This document shows positions 26,421 through 35,535 of a stretch of 64,000 bases of DNA, piece by piece. The stretch is from Saprospiraceae bacterium (lineage in GTDB: Bacteria > Bacteroidota > Bacteroidia > Chitinophagales > Saprospiraceae): NCBI GenBank assembly GCA_016787345.1, contig JAEUUU010000110.1, positions 1-64,000 on the forward strand. The letters are read 5' to 3'. A program made the position numbers and the translations under genes. How positions within the stretch are numbered: the first letter of the stretch is position 1; each line of letters opens with the position of its first letter. Under the pieces are notes generated by a model that was not told the DNA's origin, did not search any database, and was given only the letters and a program-made list of their open reading frames with translations.

Positions 26421-27971
26421 ATGACCAGTTCATCTACACAAGCATCTTCCGAGAACAAAGGCCTCATGAAGGTAATCATGGCCTCCTCGGTTGGTACCCT
26501 GATTGAGTGGTACGACTTCTACATTTATGGAGCCATGGCGGTCATTATCGCCAAACAGTTTTTTCCGCAGGATAATCCTACGGCTGCGTTTTTGGCAGCC
26601 CTGGCCACTTTCGCCGCCGGTTTCGTCGTGCGTCCGTTCGGCGCTCTGGTGTTTGGCCGGATCGGCGATTTGATCGGCCGGAAGTACACCTTTCTGCTCA
26701 CGCTTTTGCTGATGGGCGGATCCACGTTTGCCATCGGCCTGGTGCCCGGCTATGCCAAAATCGGCATTTGGGCGCCGATACTCATCCTTTTGCTCCGTTT
26801 TATCCAGGGTTTGGCGCTGGGCGGCGAGTACGGCGGCGCTGCGACGTACGTGGCCGAGCACTCACCGGCCAACCGGCGGGGGTATTACACGGCCTACATC
26901 CAGACGACGGCTACTTTGGGCTTTTTCCTTTCGCTGGGTGTGATCCTGAGTACGCGCAAGTTTATGGGCGTGGAAGCATTCAACGACTGGGGCTGGCGGA
27001 TTCCGTTTATCGTGTCGGCTTTGTTGATTGCCATTTCGGTGTACATCCGTCTGCGCATGGCCGAGTCGCCCTTGTTTGCCAAGATCAAGAGCGAAGGCAA
27101 AGTGTCGAAGAACCCGCTGAAAGAGTCTTTTGCCCACAAATCCAACCTCAAAATGGTGCTGCTGGCCCTGTTTGCAGCCGTTATGGGTCAGGGCGTAGTG
27201 TGGTATACCGGCCAGTTTTACGCGCAGACCTTCATAGAGCGCACGCTATCGGTCGAATTTGAACAAGTGCGCTACCTGCTTTGCATCGCTATTCTGGCCG
27301 TGACGCCCTTCTTCCTCGTGTTTGGCGCCTGGTCGGACAAGATCGGCCGCAAGACCATCATGATGGCCGGTATGTTCCTGGCCATTGTAACCTACCGCCC
27401 GATCTACAAGGCCATGTACGCGCTGGGCGATCCGAAAGCCAAAACCGAAGTGGCGGAGAAAAGCAGCAAAGGCATTGCCTATGCCGTAAATGCTGCCGGT
27501 GATTCAACCATCACCACCACCACGGTATCGGCATTTACCGATGGTTCGACGCTGAAATTGGTGAAGAAGGAAACCGTGCTGGCCGACAAGTCGAAACCAG
27601 CCGTGAAGCCGGAAACAACCAAAACCTTCTGGCTCTCTTCATCCGGATTCTGGATGATGACCTTCTGGGTGTTTATTCAGATCATCTACGTCACCATGGT
27701 CTACGGCCCGATCGCTGCCTTCCTCGTGGAGTTGTTCCCCACCCGCATCCGTTATACTTCCATGTCGCTGCCTTACCACATCGGCAACGGTATTTTCGGT
27801 GGTCTGACGCCATTTATCGCCACACGCTTGTTCGATGCGTCCAAAACGACCGACAACCCGACCGGCGACCCCTACGTGGGGCTCTGGTATCCCATTCTGA
27901 TTGCCGGGGTATGCTTTATCCTCGGTATGTTGTACCTCCCTTCCAAGAATGACGAGGACGTAATGGATTAA
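26421..27971 (+). CDS. MFS metabolite:H+ symporter (MHS/ProP-like), probable carboxylate uptake
   Basis: 516 residues, 12-TM major facilitator of the metabolite:H+ symporter group. Diagnostic parts: SSVGTLIEWYDFYIYGAMAV (TM1 with the conserved Glu-Trp-Tyr-Asp), VRPFGALVFGRIGDLIGRKY (loop 2-3 motif), LRFIQGLALGGEYGGAATYV (TM4) and VELFPTRIRYTSMSLPYHIG (TM10-11). Unusually, about 65 hydrophilic residues, Lys/Thr-rich, are inserted around residues 335-402, between TM8 and TM9. Substrates in the family include proline/betaine, shikimate, citrate and alpha-ketoglutarate. The setting among glyoxylate and acyl-CoA synthetase genes suggests a short-chain or dicarboxylate. It is followed after 54 bp by a small membrane protein. 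Confidence 0.87.
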   Translation: MTSSSTQASSENKGLMKVIMASSVGTLIEWYDFYIYGAMAVIIAKQFFPQDNPTAAFLAALATFAAGFVVRPFGALVFGRIGDLIGRKYTFLLTLLLMGGSTFAIGLVPGYAKIGIWAPILILLLRFIQGLALGGEYGGAATYVAEHSPANRRGYYTAYIQTTATLGFFLSLGVILSTRKFMGVEAFNDWGWRIPFIVSALLIAISVYIRLRMAESPLFAKIKSEGKVSKNPLKESFAHKSNLKMVLLALFAAVMGQGVVWYTGQFYAQTFIERTLSVEFEQVRYLLCIAILAVTPFFLVFGAWSDKIGRKTIMMAGMFLAIVTYRPIYKAMYALGDPKAKTEVAEKSSKGIAYAVNAAGDSTITTTTVSAFTDGSTLKLVKKETVLADKSKPAVKPETTKTFWLSSSGFWMMTFWVFIQIIYVTMVYGPIAAFLVELFPTRIRYTSMSLPYHIGNGIFGGLTPFIATRLFDASKTTDNPTGDPYVGLWYPILIAGVCFILGMLYLPSKNDEDVMD

Positions 27972-28025
27972 ACCCGCACTGCAAACCGTTCTCCGACATT
28001 ATTAACAATACCAATTTTTCAAGAT

Positions 28026-28286
28026 ATGAACTCTCTCAAAAGAATATTAGGCTTTGTCTGGATCGCCCTGGCACTTGCCGCCATCTATCTGATGTTCCAA
28101 CGCGCCGGCCACGAAATCAATAAGGCGATAGCCGACAACAAAGCCGTGCTCGATACGCGCATGTTCTGGTATATCATCATCCCGATTTTTACGCCGATCA
28201 TGTTAGGGCTAACCCTGTTCGGCTGGTATGCCTGGAAAGGGGAATACGATGAAATTCCCCGCGATTCGGCGCACCTCGTTGATTAA
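28026..28286 (+). CDS. Small two-helix membrane protein (DUF6814-like) beside the MFS transporter
   Basis: 86 residues. Two hydrophobic segments, ILGFVWIALALAAIYLMFQR (about 5-25) and MFWYIIIPIFTPIMLGLTLF (about 46-66), separated by a charged linker rich in Asp/Lys. The composition and position fit the small proteins that regularly follow MFS transporters in Bacteroidota; the DUF6814 name is from memory of that family and not verified. It could be an accessory subunit or stabiliser of the transporter. No catalytic residues. Separated from the transporter stop by 54 bp and from the broken porin by 139 bp containing a strong hairpin. Confidence 0.72.
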   Translation: MNSLKRILGFVWIALALAAIYLMFQRAGHEINKAIADNKAVLDTRMFWYIIIPIFTPIMLGLTLFGWYAWKGEYDEIPRDSAHLVD

Positions 28287-28344
28287 AAAAAAGCCGGCTG
28301 TACCGGCGTAAAAGTCCATACCCACAGTTGATTGAATACCGGTT

Positions 28345-28371
28345 GTCAGCCGCGTGCCAAACGCGGCTGAC
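28345..28371 (+). other. Strong hairpin between the symporter pair and the porin
   Basis: Perfect 10-bp GC-rich stem GTCAGCCGCG / CGCGGCTGAC around TGCCAAA, with no T-run after it, so not a standard terminator. Its place between genes of one strand suggests an RNA processing or mRNA-stabilising structure that sets different levels for the two parts. A weaker GCCGG/CCGGC hairpin lies at 28293-28307. Confidence 0.55.
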
Positions 28372-28425
28372 CCGGGTTCCTTATGCTCTCCAATTTCATT
28401 CTTCTTTCAAATACTGCGCACAATC

Positions 28426-29871
28426 ATGAAATCTCGTTTACTGCTTTTTTCTCTTTTGCTCGCTGCCGGTATCCTGCGAGCCCAGCCAACAACTCCTCCG
28501 GCCCCCGCGCCGGCGCCTCCTCCACCGCCTCAAAAGGCAGCTGACCATTCCTACAAACCGCTTACGTTGAAATTGAACGAGGACGGCAGCAAATACGTAC
28601 GCTTCATCATGTGGCATCAGTTCTGGATGACCGCTACGCAAAACAACCCCGGCACCCGCGACGTAAAGGGCCAATTGATCGACGGTTCAGAGGGTTCCGA
28701 AAGCGCCTGGTCGACCGACATCGCCCTGCGTCGTTCGCGTTTTCTGGTGTATGCCCAGATTTCGCCGCGCGCCATGATCCTGACCCACTGGGGCATCAAC
28801 AACCAGAGCTTCATCGGCGGGGGTGTCGGAGCGGTAGGCTTCCAGGGCGCCTCAACCACGGGCGCCAACAACGGCGGTAAAAAGCCCCAGTTGTTCCTGC
28901 ATGATGCCTGGACGGAATACGAAATCGTAAAAGACAAATTGTACCTGGGCGCCGGCCTGATCTATTGGAACGGCATCAGCCGCCTGACCAGCAACAGCAC
29001 GCTCAACTTCATGACCCTCGATGCGCCGATCTTCAACTAGCCGACCATCGAAGCGACCGACCAGTTTGCCCGCCAGTTTGGTATTTATGCCAAAGGCCAA
29101 CTCGGCCGGCTCGATTACCGCCTTGCGCTCAACAAGCCCTTCGCCAACGGCGCCGCACCCGGTGCAGTGGCTAAAAACGGCGTGGCCGCCAACGTGCTCA
29201 CCGAGACATGGGCACAGGCTGGTTATGTCAACTGGATGTTCTGGGACAAGGAAAGCAACAAACTGCCCTTCTTCGTGGGCTCTTATCTGGGTACCAAGAA
29301 GGTATTCAACATCGGTGCAGGTTTTTACCGGCAGGCTGATGCTTCGCTTTACAAATCGACGGATGGCCGCGACTCCACTTTTCAGGATCACCTTTGCCTC
29401 GGCGCCGACGTGTACATCGATATGCCGCTGAACAAGGAAAAAGGAACCGCATTGAACTTTCTGGCCACATACTACAATTACAATTTCGGTACCAACTACA
29501 TCCGCAACGTCGGCATCCTCAACCTGCATGCCACTCCACCGCCTACCGACCAAAGCTGGGCCGGCGGCGGCAATTCGCAGCCGACCATCGGCACCGGCTC
29601 GATCATCTATGGCCAGTTGGGCTACCAATTGCCGAAGCTCAAAAACGGTACGGCTTTCATGCCTTACGTAACGGCTACGTACAAGGATTTTGACCGTTTG
29701 AAAGACCCCTCCACCCAATTCGGCGTAGGCCTCAACTACTTCGTCACCGGTCACCACGCCAAGCTGACGCTGGAATACCAGACCCGCCCGATTTACAAAG
29801 TTGACGGCACGGATATCGTTCGCGACGGTTCGAAGGGCGAGCTCATTCTGCAAACCCACATCTTCCTGTAA
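28426..29871 (+). pseudogene. Outer-membrane porin (phosphate-selective porin O/P-like), interrupted by an in-frame TAG
   Basis: A single reading frame of 482 codons encodes a signal peptide (MKSRLLLFSLLLAAGILRAQ), a Pro/Ala-rich linker and a beta-barrel ending HAKLTLEYQTRPIYKVDG...LILQTHIFL with a terminal Phe-Leu. It is broken by one TAG at 29038-29040 (codon 205): the frame reads LDAPIFN, stop, PTIEATDQFARQFGIYAKGQ, and both sides keep barrel-like sequence without any frameshift. One base (TGG to TAG, Trp) would restore it. The 204-residue product could not form the barrel. The next in-frame ATG is in MAKNGVAANVLTETWAQ at 29167. Position among symporter, sensor and acyl-CoA synthetase genes suggests a carboxylate channel. 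Recent mutation, sequence error and suppression remain open. Confidence 0.85.
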
Positions 29872-29937
29872 TCAACACGACTTGCTCTTTAAGTAGGGAG
29901 TTAAAGTGAGTAATAAATGTTGACGACCCTGTCGGCG

Positions 29938-29975
29938 CATGGGCAGGCCGGATTTCTTCCGGTCGGCCCATGTTT
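29938..29975 (+). terminator. Terminator after the porin gene
   Basis: Stem CATGGGC-A-GGCCGGA (29938-29952) with TCCGGTC-G-GCCCATG (29958-29972), one A/G mismatch, followed by TTT. It lies 66 bp after the porin stop and 35 bp before the next start codon. Confidence 0.65.
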
Positions 29976-30006
29976 CCGGCGGGATTCTTGTTTTAATTTT
30001 ACCGCT

Positions 30007-30201
30007 ATGTCCGATCGCAGGGAAGCCAATTTGCTGTTGTTGTTTATAACAGTACTTGTACTGCTCAACTATCCTTTGTTGAGCCTGGTAGATCGCCAGG
30101 ATCGCTGGCTGGGTTTCCCCGCCCTGTATTTTTACCTGTTTTTTGTTTGGCTGGGCCTGATCGTAGCAGTAGCTTTGGTGGTCCGAAAACGAAAAAAATA
30201 G
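30007..30201 (+). CDS. Small two-helix membrane protein upstream of the symporter-kinase
   Basis: 64 residues starting MSDRREANLLLLFITVLVLL. Two membrane segments (about 10-28 and 38-58) with a short loop DRQDRWLG, and a basic tail VVRKRKK placing the C-terminus in the cytosol. An in-frame ATG at 29917 was passed over because it would fall inside the terminator hairpin. It is 9 bp before the transporter-histidine kinase gene. Small proteins of this layout (DUF3311-like by arrangement) accompany sodium:solute symporter proteins in several phyla; here it may be a partner of the symporter-like half of the next product. No firm family match. Confidence 0.7.
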   Translation: MSDRREANLLLLFITVLVLLNYPLLSLVDRQDRWLGFPALYFYLFFVWLGLIVAVALVVRKRKK

Positions 30202-30210
30202 CGGCTTTTC

Positions 30211-32970
30211 ATGGCTTTAAGTTTGATCGTCCTTTGCTCGCTTGCCTATGTGATGTTGCTGTTTTACATCGCGTGGCGGGTCGATTTCAGCGCGGTAAGG
30301 GGTAAAAGCCCGGTCAATAACGCCTACGTATATGCTTTGTCGCTGGCGGTATATTGCACCGCCTGGACGTTTTTCGGCTCCGTCGGTCGCGCTACGACCG
30401 GCGGTTTGAGTTTTCTGGGGGTCTACCTGGGGCCATCGTTGCTGGCGCCGCTTTGGTTCGTATTGTTGCGCAAAATGATCCTGATTTCAAAGAATCAGCG
30501 AATCACCAGTATTGCCGACTTTATCTCTTCCCGCTACGGAAAAAGCGCCACACTGGGGGTAATCGTAACGGTTATCGCTGTATTGGGCATCGTACCCTAC
30601 ATCTCCATCCAGTTGAAAGCCGTCATGTTCGGGATCAATACCCTGACCCATTTTGGCCAGGCTGCTCCTGCTCCGCCGGCCGAATTGTGGCTCGACGGCG
30701 GATTTTGGGTCACGGTGGCAATGGCCATGTTCACGGCTTTTTTTGGTACCCGCAAACTGGACCCCAACGAACGGCACGAGGGCCTGGTCGCCGCGGTGGC
30801 CTTTGAAAGTATGGTCAAACTGGGCGCTTTTCTGGCGGTCGGGCTGTATGTGACCTTTGGCTTGTACAACGGTTTCGACGACCTGTTTACCCAAGCGCAG
30901 GTGCACGAAGCGACCCATAAAATGTTCAGCTTGCAGGACTCGGGTATCACGCCATTTTCGTGGAACATGCTCATGATCCTGTCTCTGTTTGCCATCATGC
31001 TGCTCCCGCGCCAGTTTCACATTGCCGTGGTGGAAAATACCTCGCCCCGGCATATTGCCAGGGCCATGTGGGTGTTTCCCTTGTACTTGCTGTTGATCAA
31101 TATTTTTGTTTTCCCGGTCGCTTTGGCGGGCAAAATGAATTTTGCAGCCAATATTCACCCCGATACTTATGTGCTCAGTCTGCCATTGGCCAACGGCGCC
31201 AACTGGCTGGCGCTCCTGGCGTTTATCGGCGGATTTTCGGCTGCGACCAGTATGATCGTCGTGGAGGCGACGGCGCTGAGCATCATGTTCAGCAACCATA
31301 TTGTCGTGCCGCTTTTGATCAAAACCCGCAGTTTTGGACAAGGTAAAGACCTGGTGAGCGGCGCCCACCGGCTGCTCGATATTCGCAGGGTCAGCATCCT
31401 GTTTATTCTGTTTATGGCTTACCTGTACCAGCGTTCGGTCGGTTCCACTTACGACCTGGTTTCGGTGGGCCTGATCTCCTTTACCGCGGCGGCACAGCTG
31501 GCGCCGGCTTTTATTGGGGCCATGTACTGGAAACGCGCCACGCATCAGGGCGCTGTGGCAGGGCTCGCGACGGGTTTTCTGGTGTGGGCGTATTGTTTGC
31601 CGATACCCAGTATGGCACAGGCGGGTATTGTTTCCCGCGATTTTATCGATCACGGACTTTGGGGCATCAGCGCGTTGAAGCCCTATGCCTTGTTCGGATT
31701 CAGCGGGGTCGATCCGGTTTCACACGCCGCGTTCTGGAGTTTGCTGCTCAATACCTGGGTATACGCGATCGTCTCGATCAATACCAAACCCAGCACCCTC
31801 AACCTCACGCAGGCCGACCTTTTTGTCAATATCCATAAATACATCAGCTGGCAGGACACCGACATCCTGAAACGGGAAGCCAAGATCGGCGACCTCAAAA
31901 ACATGCTAGATCGATTTTTGGGCGAAACGCGTACGCTGGCGCTTTTCCGCGAATATGAAACGAACAACGGCGTCTCGCTGACTAATCATCAGGTTGCGCA
32001 GGCTGATCTGGTCAATTTTGTCGAAACACAACTCTCGGGCGCGATCGGTGCTGCGTCGGCCCGATTGGTGATGGACAGCATTGTGAAAGAAGAGCCGATC
32101 ACACTCGATGAGGTGATGCGTATTCTCGAACAAACCCGCGAGGCGGTGGAATACAGCAGGGTAATGGTGGAGAAAAATACCGAACTCAAAACCCTGACCC
32201 TTCAACTGACAGCGGCCAATGAACAACTCAAAAATCTGGACCGCCTGAAAGCCGATTTTATCACCACCGTCACGCACGAGCTGCGCACGCCCGTCACCAG
32301 TATCCGTTCGCTCACCAAAATCCTGCTCGATTACCGTTCCGAACTGTCCGAAGAGAAAATTCAGGAGTATCTACAGATCCTGGTGGGAGAAAGCGACCGC
32401 ATCAGCCGCCTGATCAATCAGGTGCTCGATCTGGAAAAAATCCAGAGCGAGTCGATCGCCCCGGAAGCCCTGCAGTCCGTCGATATGGAAGCATTGGTGA
32501 GCCGTACAGCAACCGGTATGGAGCAGTTGTTTCGGGAAAAAGAAGTGGCATTTTCGGTTCAAAACGACGTGCCGGGCGCTTGCGAAGTGCAGGGCGATTA
32601 CGACCGGCTGGTGCAGGTCGTGTCCAATCTTTTGTCCAATGCGCTCAAATTCGTACCACAGGGAAGCGGTTGGGTGAAAGCGAGGTTGTTTCACCAAAAC
32701 GGCTTTTTGCACCTGCAAATTCTCGACAACGGTCCGGGTATCCCGCCGGAAAAACAGGCCATGATTTTTGAAAAGTTTACCCAACTGAGTCGCCGCGATA
32801 CGGGCAAACCACAAGGCAGCGGGCTTGGGCTTTTTATCACAAAAACAATCGTGGAACAACACGGCGGACTGCTCAGGGTGGACAGCAAGATAGGGGAGGG
32901 GGCCATGTTCGAAGTACGCCTACCACTGGATCGATTTGCCAAATCAACGTTTGCCGCTGCAAAAAACTAA
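30211..32970 (+). CDS. Sodium:solute symporter-histidine kinase fusion (CbrA/CrbS-like)
   Basis: 919 residues. Residues 1 to ~540 form an SSF/SLC5-type transporter-like domain with about 13 hydrophobic segments (YALSLAVYCTAWTFFGSVGR, TSIADFISSRYGKSATLGVI). A linker with a coiled-coil-like stretch (~620-675, KNTELKTLTLQLTAANEQLK) leads to the kinase: H-box FITTVTHELRTPVTSIRSLT with His689, N-box QVVSNLLSNALKFVPQ, G1 ILDNGPGIPPEKQ and G2 GSGLGLFITKTIVEQHGG. It is a membrane sensor that autophosphorylates on His. CrbS and MxtR, of the same design, control acetyl-CoA synthetase in Vibrio and Pseudomonas; two acyl-CoA synthetase genes follow here. A receiver gene lies 72 bp downstream. Confidence 0.93.
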   Translation: MALSLIVLCSLAYVMLLFYIAWRVDFSAVRGKSPVNNAYVYALSLAVYCTAWTFFGSVGRATTGGLSFLGVYLGPSLLAPLWFVLLRKMILISKNQRITSIADFISSRYGKSATLGVIVTVIAVLGIVPYISIQLKAVMFGINTLTHFGQAAPAPPAELWLDGGFWVTVAMAMFTAFFGTRKLDPNERHEGLVAAVAFESMVKLGAFLAVGLYVTFGLYNGFDDLFTQAQVHEATHKMFSLQDSGITPFSWNMLMILSLFAIMLLPRQFHIAVVENTSPRHIARAMWVFPLYLLLINIFVFPVALAGKMNFAANIHPDTYVLSLPLANGANWLALLAFIGGFSAATSMIVVEATALSIMFSNHIVVPLLIKTRSFGQGKDLVSGAHRLLDIRRVSILFILFMAYLYQRSVGSTYDLVSVGLISFTAAAQLAPAFIGAMYWKRATHQGAVAGLATGFLVWAYCLPIPSMAQAGIVSRDFIDHGLWGISALKPYALFGFSGVDPVSHAAFWSLLLNTWVYAIVSINTKPSTLNLTQADLFVNIHKYISWQDTDILKREAKIGDLKNMLDRFLGETRTLALFREYETNNGVSLTNHQVAQADLVNFVETQLSGAIGAASARLVMDSIVKEEPITLDEVMRILEQTREAVEYSRVMVEKNTELKTLTLQLTAANEQLKNLDRLKADFITTVTHELRTPVTSIRSLTKILLDYRSELSEEKIQEYLQILVGESDRISRLINQVLDLEKIQSESIAPEALQSVDMEALVSRTATGMEQLFREKEVAFSVQNDVPGACEVQGDYDRLVQVVSNLLSNALKFVPQGSGWVKARLFHQNGFLHLQILDNGPGIPPEKQAMIFEKFTQLSRRDTGKPQGSGLGLFITKTIVEQHGGLLRVDSKIGEGAMFEVRLPLDRFAKSTFAAAKN

Positions 32971-32977
32971 ATACACA

Positions 32978-33009
32978 TTGTCTGTCTTTTCCAAGTTTGC
33001 CTACTTTTA
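32978..33009 (+). promoter_or_regulatory. Possible promoter before the response regulator
   Basis: TTG at 32978-32980, 21 bp, TACTTTTA at 33002-33009, close to the Bacteroidota consensus but with A in place of the final G. It would let the receiver and acs genes be transcribed apart from the kinase gene. Confidence 0.3.
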
Positions 33010-33042
33010 TACCGGATTAATAAACAGACCAAAACTTAAGTC

Positions 33043-33429
33043 GTGCATACTCCCGATTCTGCTGCAAAGGTGCTTATCGTCGACGATGAACCCAATATTG
33101 TGGTTGCGCTCGAGTTCCTGCTTCAGCGGGAAGCTTATCAGGTACAAAAAGCGTACAACGGCGTTCAGGCATTGGAACTGGCCGCGGCATTTTTACCCGA
33201 TATTATTGTGCTCGACGTAATGATGCCGGGCATGGACGGATTTGAGGTCGCCCGCCGTGTGCGCCAGATGGAAGCGCTGGAAATGACCAAAATCGTATTC
33301 CTTACCGCAAAAGGCACACAACGCGACAAAGAGGCTGGCTATTCCAGTGGCGGAGAATACTATCTTATCAAACCCTTTGATAACGAAGTGTTTGTAAATA
33401 CGATCAACGAGATCATGGCCTACGGTTAA
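33043..33429 (+). CDS. Stand-alone receiver-domain response regulator (CheY-like)
   Basis: 128 residues consisting of a single REC domain. The acidic pocket is AKVLIVDDEPNIVVALEF (Asp14/Asp15), the phosphoacceptor is Asp58 in DIIVLDVMMPGMDGFEVA, and the Thr and Lys switch residues lie in FLTAKG and YLIKPFD. No DNA-binding or output domain follows: the protein ends 17 residues after KPFD. The start is GTG at 33043 (VHTPDSAAKVL), with no suitable ATG nearby. It is almost certainly the partner of the kinase upstream, but CrbR-type regulators normally carry a LuxR-type HTH, which is lacking, so it must act by protein contact or pass the phosphate on. Confidence 0.9.
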   Translation: MHTPDSAAKVLIVDDEPNIVVALEFLLQREAYQVQKAYNGVQALELAAAFLPDIIVLDVMMPGMDGFEVARRVRQMEALEMTKIVFLTAKGTQRDKEAGYSSGGEYYLIKPFDNEVFVNTINEIMAYG

Positions 33430-33568
33430 ATTGGCCCGCTTGCCTTTTTCAGTTTCTTTTGTCGGAAAAATGCCGCTTCCTGAAAAAGTTATTTCAATAA
33501 ATATAGGTATCTATATGTTTTGTTTCGTATCTTCGCAAGGTCATTAACCAAGTAATATCCGACCTGCC

Positions 33569-35455
33569 ATGACGTACGAAACGCTTTATCGCCGCAGTCT
33601 GGAAGACCCCATCGCCTTCTGGGAAGAACAAGCCCGCGCCATCGACTGGTACAGTTTCCCTCCCGAGATACTCACGACCGACGAAAACGGTTTTTACCGC
33701 TGGTACAAGGGTGGAAAGATGAATACGTCCTATCTGGCCCTCGATTACCATGTGGCCAACGGTCGCGCCGACCAGATCGCCCTGATCTACGATTCTCCGG
33801 TGACCAATACCTACCAAAAATATACCTACCGCGAATTGCTGGACGAAACCGCCCGTTTTGCCGGCGTACTGGCCGATCTGGGCGTGACGAAAGGCGACGG
33901 TGTCATCATCTACATGCCGATGATTCCGCAAGTAGTATTCGCCATGCTGGCCTGTGCCAGGCTTGGAGCGGTGCACTCGGTGGTTTTTGGCGGTTTTGCC
34001 GCGCACGAGTTGGCCCTGCGCATCGACGACGCCCAGCCCAAGGTATTGCTGACGGCCAGCGCCGGAAAGGAATTCGACAAGGTAATACCCTATCAACCCA
34101 TTGTGAATGAAGCGCTTGCGACGGCAAATCACAAAATCGACCATGTCGTGCTGTACCAGCGCAGTTTTGGCGACTGCGACCTTTCGCTTCCGGGTTACCA
34201 CGACTGGGAGACCTTGCGCAGCAAAGCCAAAGCGGCCGACTGCGTGCCCGTCGACGCTACCGATCCGCTGTACATCCTTTATACCAGCGGCACGACCGGA
34301 AAACCCAAGGGAATCGTGCGCGACAACGGGGGACATGCCGTGGCGCAGCGGTTCTCCATGCGATACGTTTACGGGGTCGAACCCGGCGAGGTGTACTGGG
34401 CAGCCAGCGACATTGGCTGGGCGGTCGGCCACTCCTACATTGTGTACGCGCCCTTGCTAACCGGCTGTACAACCATACTTTACGAAGGAAAACCCGTGCG
34501 AACACCCGACGCCGGCGCATATTGGCGGGTGATCGAACAATACAAGGTCAACGTTTTTTTTACGGCGCCCACCGGGTTCCGTGCGGTTAAAAAAGAAGAC
34601 CCGGATGGCCTTTTGCGCCAGGGCTATGATCTGGGCAGCTTGCGTCAGCAATTTCTGGCGGGCGAACGCTGCGACGCCGCCACACTTGAGTGGGCGCGCG
34701 AATTGCTGAAAATCCCGGTGATCGACCACTGGTGGCAAACGGAAAGCGGCTGGCCCATGCTGGCCAATATGGTCGGCACGGGCCTGTTTCCGATCAAGCC
34801 CGGCTCCTCCACCAAACCGGTGCCAGGGTTCGATATCCGCATCCTCGACGCCGATGGCGCACAGGCGCCGCCCAACCACGAAGGTGTGGTGGCCATCAAA
34901 TTACCCTTGCCGCCGGGCTGCCTGCCCACGCTCTGGAACAACCCGGAGCAATTCCGCGAAAGTTATCTCAATGCCTATCCGGGCTACTATTTCACCGGCG
35001 ATGGCGGTTATTTCGACGATGAGGGCTATTTCTATATCACCGGTCGTATCGACGACGTGATCAACGTCGCCGGACACCGCCTCAGCACCGCGGATATGGA
35101 AGAAATTGTTGCTTCGCACCCCGCCGTGGCCGAATGCGCGGTGATCGGGATTACCGACGAACTGAAAGGGCAGGTGCCGGTCGGGTATGTCGTACTGAAA
35201 AGCGGCGCCAATACGGACGAAAGCCAGTTGGAAGCCGACCTTATTAAAATGGTGCGCGACAAACTTGGCGCCGTGGCCTGTTTCCGATCGGCCAGGGTGG
35301 TGAAACGTTTGCCCAAAACCCGTTCCGGCAAGATTTTGCGCCGCACCATGCGCAACATCGTCGACGGCAAACCCTTCGCAGCCCCTTCGACCATCGAAGA
35401 TCCTACCGTACTGGACGAATTCAACCAGTTGGTTCACGACGCAAAAAGTCTCTGA
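33569..35455 (+). CDS. prpE: Propionyl-CoA synthetase (PrpE-like AMP-forming acyl-CoA ligase)
   Basis: 628 residues; activates propionate (or another short acid) to acyl-CoA through an acyl-AMP. The ATP motif ILYTSGTTGKPKGIVRDNGG, with the IVRDNGGHAVA extension seen in PrpE rather than in Acs (which has VVHTxGGY), is at about residues 235-255. YWAASDIGWAVGHSYIVYAP, WWQTESGWPM and the hinge YFTGDGGYFDDEGYFYITGR follow. The catalytic Lys588 lies in KTRSGKILRRTM, a site of acetyl-Lys control in this family. The C-terminus is full length. It is 139 bp after the receiver gene and 80 bp before acs. The PrpE assignment is from motif form and length. Confidence 0.88.
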   Translation: MTYETLYRRSLEDPIAFWEEQARAIDWYSFPPEILTTDENGFYRWYKGGKMNTSYLALDYHVANGRADQIALIYDSPVTNTYQKYTYRELLDETARFAGVLADLGVTKGDGVIIYMPMIPQVVFAMLACARLGAVHSVVFGGFAAHELALRIDDAQPKVLLTASAGKEFDKVIPYQPIVNEALATANHKIDHVVLYQRSFGDCDLSLPGYHDWETLRSKAKAADCVPVDATDPLYILYTSGTTGKPKGIVRDNGGHAVAQRFSMRYVYGVEPGEVYWAASDIGWAVGHSYIVYAPLLTGCTTILYEGKPVRTPDAGAYWRVIEQYKVNVFFTAPTGFRAVKKEDPDGLLRQGYDLGSLRQQFLAGERCDAATLEWARELLKIPVIDHWWQTESGWPMLANMVGTGLFPIKPGSSTKPVPGFDIRILDADGAQAPPNHEGVVAIKLPLPPGCLPTLWNNPEQFRESYLNAYPGYYFTGDGGYFDDEGYFYITGRIDDVINVAGHRLSTADMEEIVASHPAVAECAVIGITDELKGQVPVGYVVLKSGANTDESQLEADLIKMVRDKLGAVACFRSARVVKRLPKTRSGKILRRTMRNIVDGKPFAAPSTIEDPTVLDEFNQLVHDAKSL

Positions 35456-35535
35456 TACAGATTCAACAAACTTGAAAACACGGGTATCATTACCCCCGTT
35501 TACACACACTTTTCAATGATCATACCTTTACCGTT

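Noticed and set aside
28426-29871. Genome-wide recoding of TAG as an amino acid
   Set aside because: TAG ends other normal genes (for example at 1688-1690), so a lone TAG in the porin is better explained by mutation or error.
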